NCBI GenBank assembly: GCA_024760905.1
Contig: CM045735.1
Span: 13,537,249 to 13,601,248, forward strand
DNA from: Plotosus lineatus
Lineage: Eukaryota > Chordata > Actinopteri > Siluriformes > Plotosidae
DNA length: 64,000 nucleotides
Direction: 5' to 3'
The position numbers and the translations under genes are program-made. Shown here piece after piece: positions 12,018 through 22,379 of the stretch. Every line of letters begins with the position of its first letter. The stretch's first letter is position 1. The notes under the pieces are model-generated. The model did no database searches. It worked only from the letters and a program-made list of their open reading frames with translations, and was not told the origin of the DNA.

Positions 12018-12791
12018 GTAATGATTTGTTTAAAGTATTTGATACTATTGTGAAGCCAATCTTGTGTTATGGTTCAGAAATATGGGGCACTTCTTTCTGC
12101 AAAATAATTGAAAATGTACAAATTAAGATCTGCAAAAGAATATTAAAGGTTAAACGAAATACTTGTAATGTAATGGTTCTAGGTGAATGTGGCAGGGTAT
12201 CTCTTCAATTATGCTTTATGACAAGACCTGTAAGATATCGGTGTAAATTATTATGTATGGACGACTCTCGTTTGCCTTTTCAGTGTTATAAGATGCTTTC
12301 GATCATTAGATGAGATAGGTAGAATAACTTGGGCTAGTCACATTAACCCCTTAACCAACCATTTTTTTGACAAAAACGTTCCTTTTTCAGACCAATTTTT
12401 TTTAAGTTCTTTACTTTATGCTGAATACGAAATTCAAGTCTATTTTTAATTTTTCATCTATTTTTGCATGCAACTGTAATTTGAAATTACCCCTTTCGGC
12501 AGAGACGAGATAACTCGCCTTTTTTTTTTTTTTTTTTTTTTTTTAGCACATTTTTATTTATTTTTTTTGTCACCAAAAATTAATGTAATGAAGAATACAT
12601 GATTGATTATTCAAGTTTGCTCTTTATTCAAAAAAGAAAAAGAAAAAGAAAAGAAAAAGAAAAGAAAAAGAAAAGAAATTACAATCAAAAGAAATTACAG
12701 TCTTATGTGTGATATTTATCAAAAAAGGGAACCACAAATAAAGGTACAAGACACATCTTACACGATTGATTATTCAACTTTGCTCTTTATT

Positions 12792-12828
<37 letters not shown>

Positions 12829-12861
12829 TTACAATCAAAAGAAATTACAGTCAGTGTGTGT

Positions 12862-13090
12862 GATATTTATCAAAACATGGAACCACACATAAAGGTACAA
12901 GGCACATCGTACACATATACCGTGACTCCTTCCTAATTGGTTTCCCTCTATGGTCACGTTTCTGACTGCATACAACACATCTTTTTGTTGGATTTGCCTT
13001 TTTCTCTGTTGGCGGGATTTCCTTGGGAAAATGTCCAGGTGTATTCCGTGTCCTTACTGCATCTGCTGATGGTCTACCTGGGGATCTCCG
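12862..13090 (-). pseudogene. piggyBac transposase C-terminal zinc-binding remnant
   Basis: The frame reads TPGHFPKEIPPTEKKANPTK, then RCVVCSQK, RYMCTMCLVPLCVVPCF and a final YH. The spaced Cys pairs match the cross-brace zinc domain that ends piggyBac transposases and binds the terminal repeats. No upstream catalytic region is attached. Confidence 0.85.
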
Positions 13091-13161
13091 TGGTGGCAGT
13101 TCTGATCCATACTTTGTGATGATGTCACGTATGATTTGTAGACGAAATTTGAGATGTGTGA

Positions 13162-13309
13162 GGTATTATGTGCAATTTCTTGCGTCAATCAGTTCATCAT
13201 CTTCACTTTCGCTTGAATATTAATTTTCTGATGAGCTGGCACTCTCATCAGACGTATCCAAGCCTCTAAGAGAAGCTTCAGTATCGCTGTTGTCATCACT
13301 GTTATCCAT
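13162..13309 (-). pseudogene. piggyBac transposase N-terminal remnant
   Basis: From an ATG at 13309 the frame reads MDNSDDNSDTEASLRGLDTS and DESASSSEN, then a stop, then more acidic residues (SSESEDDEL) in the same frame. Piggybac transposases begin with such an acidic, Ser-rich segment. The remainder is lost. Confidence 0.75.
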
Positions 13310-14358
13310 TGGGATAAGGGATGCCGAGAAATTTCAAGGAAATCGTAAAATACGAGGCGGAGAGTACCGATTCTAAAGAGCGCGACACTCCCCCTTTGAC
13401 TCTTTGCGGGTTACTGAGTCGAAAACGTTTCGCCGCTTACCTCTTGTCTAACGTTGCCTTGAGATGCCATAGTTCATTTTTTTGAGGCGTATGATGATGA
13501 GTAGTGTACGATAACATCCTCAGGCATCAATAGAAATGACGAGTAAAGCCGCTTCCCTCTGGTTTTGAAAGCGTAAGTTTTGGCGAGTTAACTCGTCAAT
13601 GACTGGAAAATACAATTTGGGTGATTGCGAGTATACTCGTCTCTGCCGGGTAAGGGGTTAAGAATATTCTTTTCAAATATGGATTTGGTTTTTGTATGGG
13701 AATCTCAGGAAGTGGGTGATGTGGAAATGTTTATTCGCTCTTTTCAGCAAAGATTGATAGACAACCTTAAACAAGAATGGCATTTACAACTAGAGAGTCT
13801 GCCAGATTCATTCTCATACAAGCAGTTTAAATCAATTTTACATGTAGAAACATATCTTATATCACCTTTACCAGTACATTTTAAGATCGTATTCGCTAGA
13901 TTTAGATGCAGTAATTTTAGAATTGCTGTGAATAAAGGAAGAAACAACATACAAAAAACATACATTATATGAGAATAGGTTATGTACATATTGTTTTGAA
14001 AATGGGAAAAGTTATATTGAGAATGAAGAACATGTATTACTGTTTTGTGAACGGTATAATCAATTGCAGCTTAAGCTTTTGGTTATATCTATAAATAATT
14101 ATGAATTTACATTTATAAATTTGATATCAGTTCAGAATTACAGCATGTTAAAAAGGATATGCACATACTTCTATAAAGTACAACAAATAATTGACAAAAA
14201 TGATAAATTATGTTTATGTATATGTACAATTACCTTTTTTTCTCTTCTTTTTTTTCTTCTTTTTCTCATACACGAGTCTATGTAATGAAAAGCGCACAGT
14301 GTTTTCATGCCATTATGAGTGTATAATGGGCCTATGGCCTTAGTACTAAATAAACGTG

Positions 14359-14394
<36 letters not shown>

Positions 14395-14476
14395 ATTTCT
14401 AATATTGGTATTTTAAGAACGTGTAGTTCAATATCTGTAGAATTTATATGAAATTTCTACTGTAACAGGATGAACC

Positions 14477-14722
14477 ACCATAATTTCCGGACTATTAAGA
14501 GCACCTGAATATAAGCTGCACCAACTAAATTTAAAAAGAAAAAAGAGTTTGTACATATATAGGCTGCACCACTTTATAAGCCGTAGGTGTCTGTCTCGCT
14601 CTTGCACTTCCAGGAGGCCGTTATTTCTTAAAAATTGTTTAGATTAGCCGCACCATCGTTTAAGCTGCAGGGTTCAAAGCATGTGAAAAAAAATAGCGGC
14701 TTATAGTCCGGAAATTATGGTA
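14477..14722. mobile_element. Palindromic MITE
   Basis: Inverted ends ACCATAATTTCCGGACTAT and CTTATAGTCCGGAAATTATG; the interior halves also partly pair (GCTGCACC repeats). About 246 bp, AT-rich, non-coding. Same kind as a common teleost MITE with ends ATTTCCGGACTATAAGCCGC. Confidence 0.8.
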
Positions 14723-14785
14723 GATATTCTGGTGTCTGAGGCATCCTGATTGTTTCCTTTGGGTTGACTTGACTAACAGACACTT

Positions 14786-15044
14786 CTTTTCCTTTCGGCT
14801 TTTCCCTTTTTTCCGGAGTCGCAACAGCGAATCATCTGATTCGCATGTTTGATTTGGCATAGGTTTTTACGTCAGATGCCCTTCCTGACACCACCCTTTC
14901 AGCAAGGGACAGAAACACGCTGACGGCTTTGCAGCTACTCTTTACGAAAGTCAGCAATGGTTCTTTTACATCAACCTCTCACCATAGACAGTGAGAGACA
15001 TGGCCCGCCTTTGATGACCTAGTTAGCTGCACCGGGGGACTAAA
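14786..15044 (-). mobile_element. SINE-2, head-truncated
   Basis: LINE-like tail, GATGCCCTTCCTGACACC block and central block present; breaks off at CAGTTAGCTG-like GTTAGCTGCACCGGGGG, so the tRNA-like head is missing. Confidence 0.88.
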
Positions 15045-16390
15045 ATACACTGACTGGCATTAAAAAAAATAGCACACTGTAATCACACAATATTTTCATA
15101 GAGTACATGTAGCCTTTTAGCAGCATGTAGCCTCCATTGTTGGTCAGGTTGGCAATAAAATGAAACCAGCTAATGACGTGAATGTACTGAATGAGCAGGT
15201 TATTACGTCAATGTAGTTTTTTTTACCCTGATGGCACGGATTTAAAATGGGGACTCAAATAATGAACAAGTGCTTCAGAGAGCATGCGGAATCATTTTCA
15301 CAAATGTATTGGATCCCCAGAGTACCTTAACCAGATTGAAAGTTTTCAGGATGCTCCGGAGAAGACTTCCTGGAGTAGTTAAATTTTTCCGTCGTCAGTG
15401 AAAAACGTACCCTACACTTAATGGAAATAAATATTATGTTGAAAAATATTTATTTTGTTAAAATGGTGACATAAATAGAAAGTACTGAATCCATGTTTGT
15501 GGTGCATGAAGATGGTTTGAATTGACTATACTTTTTGTTTTGATACCACATGGTAATCGCCCTCAGCCATTAATTCACTGAATGAACAGGAGTGAAACAC
15601 ATCAGAAGAATTACACCATTATTATGTAGTTTCCAAAAAATAAATAATGTAGGGTTGAAGTGAGGTGTGGAGTTATAAGGTAGTGGCTTTGGAATGAGAC
15701 TTGCGTTTGCGAAGTGTGAGATGATGAGGCTCTTGTGCTCTGTTGGCATTGTCTAATTTCCTCACTGTTCTACAGAGTAACTCTGCAAGACAGGACAAGT
15801 TGGTTTGTTATTGATGGGTAGCATAAGGATTGTGGCAGACCTTGATGGTGATGACAGCGAGGACAAACCAGGTTTGATGGGGTCATGATGGATTGATGGA
15901 TGTTTCTAGACAACAAAAAACCCTGCAACTGTGAACTGTTTGTTCTGATCATTTACTCACACCGAGATCTGTAAACAATAGGTCTGTTTAGCTATAGGTA
16001 AAGAAAATTGAGGAAGGATTGCTTTGGGTTTTCCTAATAAATATGTTCAATAAATACATTTAATTGGTTATTATTAATAAAGTCACAATGACTGGCGGTT
16101 CTTTCACCTTTGATGCTGTGCTATGAACACTCTGCTATATTTATTAACAAACATAATAGCCATGGTAGAATGATAATTCATATGCAACTGATGACATCAC
16201 ATGTCTCTGTGTGCATGGGTTTGTGTGTATTGTAGCATGGATTTGTGATCACAAACGATCTAGTTTAAATTATCATATCTGCTCCGGATTCACAAAACTA
16301 CACCTAACGATATTGTTATTGCAGTACCTGATAAGGAAAGGACCCACTGTACACTTTGAACAGTTGCAAAGTTCTGAAATCCATTGTTGA
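15045..16390. other. No gene or recognised repeat
   Basis: 1.3 kb of unique-looking AT-rich sequence. I see no splice-flanked coding frame. Confidence 0.45.
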
Positions 16391-16685
16391 TCATAAGGTT
16401 GGGGGTTCAAGCCCTCTGTCATTGGTTGTCACTGCGGTCCTCCAGTGCAGCTAACTGGGTTTCCAAAAGCTGGCCATGTCTCTCACTGTCTCTGGAGTGA
16501 GGTTCATCTAAAAGAACCATCGCTGACTTTCGGCAAGAGTCGCTGCATAGCCATCAGCGTGTTTCTGCCTTGCGATGGCCTGGCGAGCTGTCCAGGGTGT
16601 ACTCTGCCCTCGCCCAGGGTAGGCTGGGATGGGCGCCAGCCTCCCCGCGACCCTAATTAGGATTAAGCGGTTCAGAAAATGAATG
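16391..16685 (+). mobile_element. SINE-1, first 50 bp missing
   Basis: Begins inside the head at CATAAGGTTGGGGGTTCAAG and runs to CAGAAAATGAATGG. The tail is well preserved (CCCCGCGACCCTAATTAGGA). Confidence 0.88.
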
Positions 16686-17146
16686 GTTTGTCATTTGTTA
16701 ACATGAAAAACATTGAAATAGTTTGTAAGAAGATACCTTGTATGTGTAATATAGTTTTGGGTTTCACAGTTGTATGCATATCCTGTACACACAGTTGTAA
16801 GTAGTGATGCTTAATGAAGATGAGCTCGGCATGACTTGTTTTAATATAAACACTCCCATAATTCCCCATATATGGTATTTTTATATTGCGTATTTTGATA
16901 CCTAACATTTTTCTTGCGCCAATGCTAGCAAATGCTTTAAATTTGCTTTAATGCTTTAAACTGAAACAAGCATACTTACAAGCTCGTGATATCAGTAATG
17001 CTGACGGAATTGTTTACACACGTGCATGCGTACTGGCGTAGAGGAACTACCAGGTGTCTGGGAAAGATAAATTGTGGCACTGTGGGCATAATCATACTGA
17101 GTTATGTGTGGTAAATATCTACTATGTTACATTTTCCCGATGAAAT

Positions 17147-17513
17147 TTCATTCATTCATTCATCTTCTGAACCACTTAATCCTAAGTAGGGTCGTGGGGA
17201 GGCTGGCGTCCATCCCAGCCGACTCCAGGCGAGGGCAGAGTACATCCTGGACAGCTCACCAGGCCATCACAGTGCAGCAACATGCTGACGGCTATGTAGC
17301 TCCTCTTGTCGAAAGTCAGCAATGGTTCTTTTACATGAACCTCACACCATAGACAGTGAGCGACATGGCCGGCCTTTGATAACCCAGTTAGCTGAACTTG
17401 GGGGGGGGGGGGGGCTGGCAATGACAACCTGTTGAGAGTTGAGAGTGGGGCTTGAACCCCCAACCTTTGGATCAATGAGCCAGCACCTTTACCACCAAGC
17501 CACCACTTCCCCC
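17147..17513 (-). mobile_element. SINE-1 with an expanded C-run
   Basis: Reverse orientation; the linker between head and centre carries a run of about 16 G on the + strand (17400-17414). Short flanking repeat ATGAAAT. Confidence 0.9.
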
Positions 17514-17636
17514 TATGAAATCTAACAAGGATGAAAGAAATCTTATCATAGATCTTGGCATTTGATTGGGCTGCTTCATTTCTCTTTACTGACTGCAGGT
17601 TCCAGCTAATGGCACAAATTGATGACACAGAATCAC

Positions 17637-17992
17637 TCACTTACTCACTCACTCATTTGCCAAACCATATAATCCTACTACTAGGGTTGCAAGGAGGCTG
17701 AAGCCTATCTCAGCCGACACTGGGCGGAGGCATAGCACACCTTAACCAGCTCGCCAGACCATCGCAGGACAAAACACACACAACCTCACACTCACACCTA
17801 AGGTTATCTGGAACAGCCAATTAGCCTAATGCGCATATCTTTGGATTTTGGGAGGAAGTCCGAGTACCAGGACGAAACTGATGCAAGCATGGAGAGAACA
17901 TGCAAACACCACACAGAAATGCCCGAGCCTTGGGCTCAAGCAAAGGACATTTTTGCTGTCAAGCAGACATGCTAACCACTGTGGTGCACCAC
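17637..17992 (-). mobile_element. SINE-3, near full length
   Basis: Tail CACTTACTCACTCACTCATT, core complement GAGAACATGCAAACACCACA, head end CTAACCACTGTGGTGCACCA. Confidence 0.85.
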
Positions 17993-18919
17993 TGTTTGTG
18001 GCACAAAATGTTTGTCTGTTTATACTGATATCTACTTCGAGCATTCTTATAAATGGAATGGATTAGGGTCCTGAAAATGTGCTGTCATTCAAAGACGTTT
18101 ATGAACACTCTGCCATCATGAACACTCCGACTCTATTAGCGTTTTCTGTCATGAGCGTGACCATGAAGAAGATATCTGCATTTTTCACAACTTGTTGTGC
18201 TTATGTCTGATAACTGATGACTGGTAATCCATGTTCTTTGTTATTCTTTACTTTTACACTTTTAGGTGTTTAGCCGATGCTAGAGTAAATCTAAACATAA
18301 TGGATGCAAAAATCTTTTTCTTTTGCACCCCCACCCCCATCCCACTAATTTAGTGACATCCAGTTCCCACCCATCAGCTATTGCCTTCCCTATAACATGA
18401 CCAAAACCAAACAGGAAAGGGCGAAAGCAGGCAGTGAGGACATGGCATGCTGACCGCCTGCCTCTTTTCGAACTGCGACGCATGTGTATTCAGGTCGCTT
18501 GAGCCTACTTGGAGGGAAAGCACTATTCACCCCTGTTACGAATGAGCTCAGAGAGAGAGAGAGAAAGAGAGACACCCATGATTGACTGGCGATCGCTGTG
18601 AGTGACAGGGAAGCAAGCGGATGCCATCCTTTCCTCCCGTGGGAGGATTCGATCCTGCGAACCTTTCTGAGTTAATAGTCACGCACCTTGTCGACCACTC
18701 TGGAGCCAGGAATGCACAAATCTGAGCAGTCATTTGTTTTAAGATCGCTTTGAGATGCTCAATTAAACAAGTCACGCTTTCAATTTTTAATTGAAATAAT
18801 TTGAATGTCATATTTGTGTTAAAATGGATGTTTCACTTAATAAGTTGACAGTGAATATGATATCAATAAAAGATTACTCTTCGAGGTGAAGGCTTTCTCA
18901 TTACAAAACTCTTGCTATA
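17993..18919. other. No gene; (GA)n and a tRNA-like segment
   Basis: Mostly unique-looking. A short (GA)n lies at 18550-18572 and a tRNA-like stretch follows it (listed separately). Confidence 0.45.
18630..18706 (-). tRNA. tRNA-like segment (pseudo-tRNA or SINE head)
   Basis: On the minus strand: CCAGAGTGGTCGACAAGGTG resembles an A-box/D-arm, and GCAGGATCGAATCCTCC resembles a B-box/T-arm with an imperfect stem. The middle TGACTATTAACTCAGAAAGG can be laid out as an anticodon arm only with mismatches. No CCA and no clear acceptor stem, so a tRNA-derived repeat is more likely than a working tRNA. Confidence 0.3.
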
Positions 18920-19453
18920 TACAGGGATCCCTCGCTACTTCACGCTTCAATTCATGCGGCTTCAGTGCATGTCTTTTTTTTTTTTTTTTTTTTTAAGATT
19001 CATCAAATTAAAAAATAAGGAAATTAAGGAAGACTAGGGGGAAAAAGTTAAGGAAAATGCCACAAAACAAGGACAATTATGCAAAAAAAATGTTAAACAT
19101 ACACAAAACAACAAAAAAAACAACAACCCAACACCTCCCATCAAAACTACTTACATTGTTGCGAGGTGCGCATTTGAATACGTGCGTGTGCATCTGCGTG
19201 CGAGCATGTCCGCACACGCATCTGTATGTGTGTGTATTTATATTTTATTTACATATTATGCATTATTTTTGAATGTTTAATTGTTATTATAATCATTTAT
19301 AGCATTGAATATGTATTTATTGATATTATATACACATATACATGTATGTATATGTCAGTTGGGGGGCGGGGGGTGTGTGATCCTACTTCATGGAATTCGG
19401 TGGTCACGTGGGGATCTCGGTCCCAAATAACCGCAGAAAGTGATATCTTGGTA
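18920..19453 (+). mobile_element. Tigger-A element
   Basis: Starts TACAGGGATCCCTCGCTACT; the right end has decayed (CCGCAGAAAGTGATATCTTG). Contains the poly-T, AAGTTAAGGAAAATGCCAC and the TATTTATATTTTATTTACAT block. Confidence 0.85.
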
Positions 19454-19486
19454 TCTGAATCAGTGAGGTAGTACTTACCCAATTTA

Positions 19487-19843
19487 GTTCATCAGTTCAT
19501 TTTCTGTAACCGCTTCATCCTAATTAGGGTCGCGGGGAGGCTGGTGCCCATCCCAGCCAACTCAGGGCGAGGGCAGAGTACACCCTGGACAGCTCGCCAG
19601 GCCATCGCAGGGCGGAAACACGCTGACGGCTTTGCAGCCTACTCTTGTCGAAAGTCAGCAATGGTTCTTTTACATGCCTCACACCATAGACAGTGAGAGA
19701 CATGGCCGGCCTTTGATAACCCAGTTAGCTGCACTGGGGGGGTGGGGGGGGGGCAGTGACAACCTTGTGGAGAGTGGGACTCGAACCCCCAACCTTTGGA
19801 TCAGCGATCCGGTGCCTTATACCACTAGACCACCACTGCCCCT
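19487..19843 (-). mobile_element. Mosaic SINE: SINE-2 head, SINE-1 tail
   Basis: The head reads as SINE-2 (CTAGTGGTATAAGGC, GTTCGAGTCCCACTCTCCAC on its own strand) but the tail is SINE-1 (GTCGCGGGGAGGCTGG... to ATTTTCTGTAACC on the + strand). A 13-bp target duplication CTTACCCAATTTA (19474-19486 and 19844-19856) shows it inserted as one unit. Confidence 0.88.
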
Positions 19844-19963
19844 CTTACCCAATTTACTGTATTTCAATTACTACGTTGATTACGTCTGTGATTATATCAG
19901 GCAACAGTTCGATATGGTCCGCTAATTTAGTATAATAATTTGACATGTCATGTTCTGTGATCG

Positions 19964-20210
19964 AGTGAGCACGGTGATGTAGTGGTTGGCATGTCTGCAT
20001 AACAGCAAGCATGACTGTTTCTGTGTGGAGTTTGCATGTTACCCCATGCTTGCATGGGTTTTTTTCAGGTTCTCCAGCTTCCTCTATACACTTTAGGCTA
20101 ATTGGCTGTTCAGAATTGCCCCTAGGTGTAGATGTGTGTGTTAATAGCTGTGTGTTGCCTCTCTGCCACCCTAGTAGAAGGTTTAAGCGCTTCAACAAAT
20201 AAGTGAGTAA
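19964..20210 (+). mobile_element. SINE-3, internally shortened
   Basis: Head GAGCACGGTGATGTAGTGGT, core TTTCTGTGTGGAGTTTGCAT, then a much reduced tail ending TAAGCGCTTCAACAAATAAG. Confidence 0.82.
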
Positions 20211-20233
20211 GTCCTCTGAGAATGCTAATATAT

Positions 20234-21424
20234 ATACATCAGTCAGCCATAGTATTAAAACTACTTGCCTAGAGGGTTTCCTCTCTTTCTCTAGGTTTCC
20301 TTAGGGCATCTAGGACGGCGCTAACCTATGAAGCCAAAACCTCTTAAGTTGTGCTGGCCGCAAGACATTCACAGCAGACCCTTATAGTCTTGGGGCAATG
20401 TGCATTATAGTGCGCTGTTGGCCTGAAGGCTAGTACTTAGACTGTATTCCAAGATCCGCAGATTCCGGATGGTCCAGAACATCATAGTGCCTTCAACATC
20501 TACGTCCCACCTTATTGTGCCCTTCCATAGTCAAGTTCTGATGCTCACATTCACATGTAGCCTCTTTTGATGGTGGATGGGTGTCATCTTGGACACTCTG
20601 GTGTATCGACACCTTTCTATCATGGTAACTTTCTTGTAGGTTCAGACCATTTGGGCAAGCCTTTGCTTTCTATGCATGCCAATGAGCCTTTGGTGCTCAT
20701 GACCCTCTTGTCAGTTTGCCAGTTGTTCTTTTTTGAACCATGTTCTTCTTTTTCTTTTCCTTTCGCTGTTCCCTCCAGGGGTCGCCACAGCAAATCATCT
20801 GCCTCCACCTCACCCTATCCTCTGCATCTTCTTCTCTTACGCCAACTACCTTCATGTCCTCATTCACCACATCCTAAATGTCCTCTTTGGTCTTCCTCTA
20901 GGCCTTTTGCCTGGTAGTTCCAATCTCAGCATACTACTATCAATATATTCACTATCCTTCCTCTGGACATGTCCAAACTATCTCAATCTAGCCTCTCTGA
21001 CTTTGTCTCCAAAACATCTTACATGTGCTGTCCCTCTGATGTACTCATTCTTCATCTTATCCATCCTCGTTACTCCCAAAGAGAACCTCAACATTTTCAT
21101 CTCTGCTACCTCCAGCTCTGCCTTTTGTCTCTTCCTCAGCGCCACTGTTTCTAAACCATGCAGCATCGTTCTTGAACCATCTCTGGGATGTATTAAAAAA
21201 CTGCATACTGTGAACACCTTACAAGATCTAACAATGTAGCCCTTATCAATGCCGCTCAGATCCTTACTCATTCCTAATTTTCCAGTTTCCAGTACATCAA
21301 CTTCAAGAACAGACTGTTCAGTTTCTGGCGAATGTGTCTCACTCATTGGCAGGTGGCACCGTAATGAGATAATCAATGTTGTTCACTTCACCTGACAGTG
21401 GTTTAAAGCTGTGGCTGATTGGTA
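20234..21424 (-). mobile_element. Tc1/mariner-type element split by a LINE
   Basis: Ends ACATCAGTCAGCCATAGTAT and GCTGTGGCTGATTGGTAT are diverged inverse copies of a widespread fish Tc1/mariner terminus. The minus strand begins with a transposase start, LGMSKDLSGIDKGYIV (around 21205-21290), matching the family's KRKDLSEFDKG-type start. Codons for later parts are broken by stops. The block 20742-21171 is a nested LINE. Confidence 0.75.
20742..21171 (-). mobile_element. RTE-like LINE 3' end nested in the Tc1/mariner element
   Basis: Flanked by a 9-bp duplication TTGAACCAT (20733-20741 and 21172-21180). Minus strand encodes MLHGLETVALRKRQKAELEV, EYIRGTAHVRCFGDK and ARLR, then frameshifts, ending in GAAAGGAAAAGAAAAAGAAG. 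Same family and similar truncation point as the 8816 copy. Confidence 0.88.
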
Positions 21425-21910
21425 TATAGGGGGCTGTTTAATGTATTGTAGCTTGTATCATTCCACTCCACAGCTTTAATAATGCTCATTTACACTGAAT
21501 CAATCGACATGTCAACACACACTGTTTTTCCACTGGAGCTTCTTTGGGAACCTTTTTATTGGTGGGGCAAAAACAAAAAGAAACAGGCACAACAGGTATA
21601 CAACAGATAATTGAGCAAATTCGTAGGACAGTTTTGGGTGTGTTGTATGAAACTCACCTGTTGTGAAGCTTTGTGTATGTTGAATTTAATCCCGTCTTGT
21701 AGTTAATTTTTTGATATTATGTCTATTTCTTGAGTTTTTTCTGACGTACAATGTCCTTTGGCTGTGTTATGATACAAATATGAATTTCCTACACTTTTTG
21801 GAATCATCTAATGTTTGCTCTGACTGTGCTACTTTAAACCCACAGGAATTCCTTATACAACATTTTCTGAACAGTTAGTTTGCATCATGCAACGGTATAT
21901 AAAGAGTATA
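21425..21910. other. No gene or recognised repeat
   Basis: Unique-looking sequence between the Tc1/mariner remnant and the next SINE. Confidence 0.45.
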
Positions 21911-21924
21911 GAGAGAGCATATAT

Positions 21925-22292
21925 GGGGGCAGTGGTGGTCTAGCGGTATAGGGCGCTGGATCGCTGATCCAAAGGTTGGGGGTTTGAGTCCCACTCTCCA
22001 CAAGGTTGTCACTGCCCCCCCCCCCCAGGGCGGCTAACTGGGTTATCAAAGGCGGGCCATGTCTCTCACTGTCTATAGTGAGAGGCATGTAAAAGAACCA
22101 TTGCTGACTTTCGTAAAGAGTAGGCTGCAAAGTCGTCAGCGTGTTTCTATCCCTTGCTAAAAGGGTTGTGACAGGAAGGGCATCCGACATAAAAACCTCT
22201 GCCAAATCAAAAAAACGTGCGAATCAAGATGATTCGCTGTGGCGACTCCCGAGTAAAAGGGAAAAAGCCGAAAGGAAGACAGACAGACAGAC
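21925..22292 (+). mobile_element. SINE-2, full length
   Basis: Head GGGGCAGTGGTGGTCTAGCG, B-box GGTTTGAGTCC, C-run linker, central block, GGGCATCCGACATAAAAACC and the LINE-like end GATTCGCTGTGGCGACTCCC with CCGAAAGGAAG. Flanked by near-identical GAGAGAG(C/T)ATATAT (21911-21924 and 22293-22306). This is the best type copy of SINE-2 in the window. Confidence 0.93.
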
Positions 22293-22299
22293 AGAGAGA

Positions 22300-22378
<79 letters not shown>
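22276..22378. repeat. Compound (GACA)n(GA)n(TA)n microsatellite
   Basis: The SINE-2 tail GAAGACAGACAG passes into GAGAGAG and then about 38 TA units. The TA array appears to have grown from the right-hand target duplication of the SINE. Confidence 0.95.

Positions 22379-22379
<1 letters not shown>

Larger units (their letters stand above)
12343..13661 (-). mobile_element. Internally deleted piggyBac element
   Basis: Bounded by TTAA on both sides (12343-12346 and 13658-13661), with inverted ends CCCCTTAACC / GGTAAGGGG. The minus strand keeps only the start and the end of a piggyBac transposase; the catalytic DDD domain between them is gone. A 163-bp tandem duplication (about 12601-12763 and 12764-12926) covers the 3' region and contains A/G-rich tracts. 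Confidence 0.9.
12018..14393 (+). mobile_element. Unassigned LINE 3' part, split by a piggyBac
   Basis: Two blocks, 12018-12342 and 13662-14393. The first encodes VKPILCYGSEIWG and CKRILKVKRNTCN-like sequence; the second VWESQEVGDVEMFIRSFQQR, LKQEWHLQLES and a CTYC...HVLLFC zinc-knuckle-like motif. Frameshifts are present. The 3' end is a (TGTC)n tail after AAATAAACGTG. The family resembles non-LTR elements of the I/Nimb kind in fish, but I cannot fix the clade. Confidence 0.75.

Noticed and set aside
17182..17640. 152-codon minus-strand frame and similar frames at 19632-19925, 24023-24394 and 41826-42266
   Set aside because: They are readings of SINE-1/2 or Tigger-B internal repeats; the same peptides recur at each repeat copy.
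18630..18706. A functional tRNA gene
   Set aside because: A- and B-box-like words exist, but the acceptor stem is missing and the anticodon arm needs mismatches; a tRNA-derived repeat is likelier.
20567..20917. 116-codon plus-strand frame
   Set aside because: Antisense reading of the Tc1/mariner remnant running into the nested LINE.
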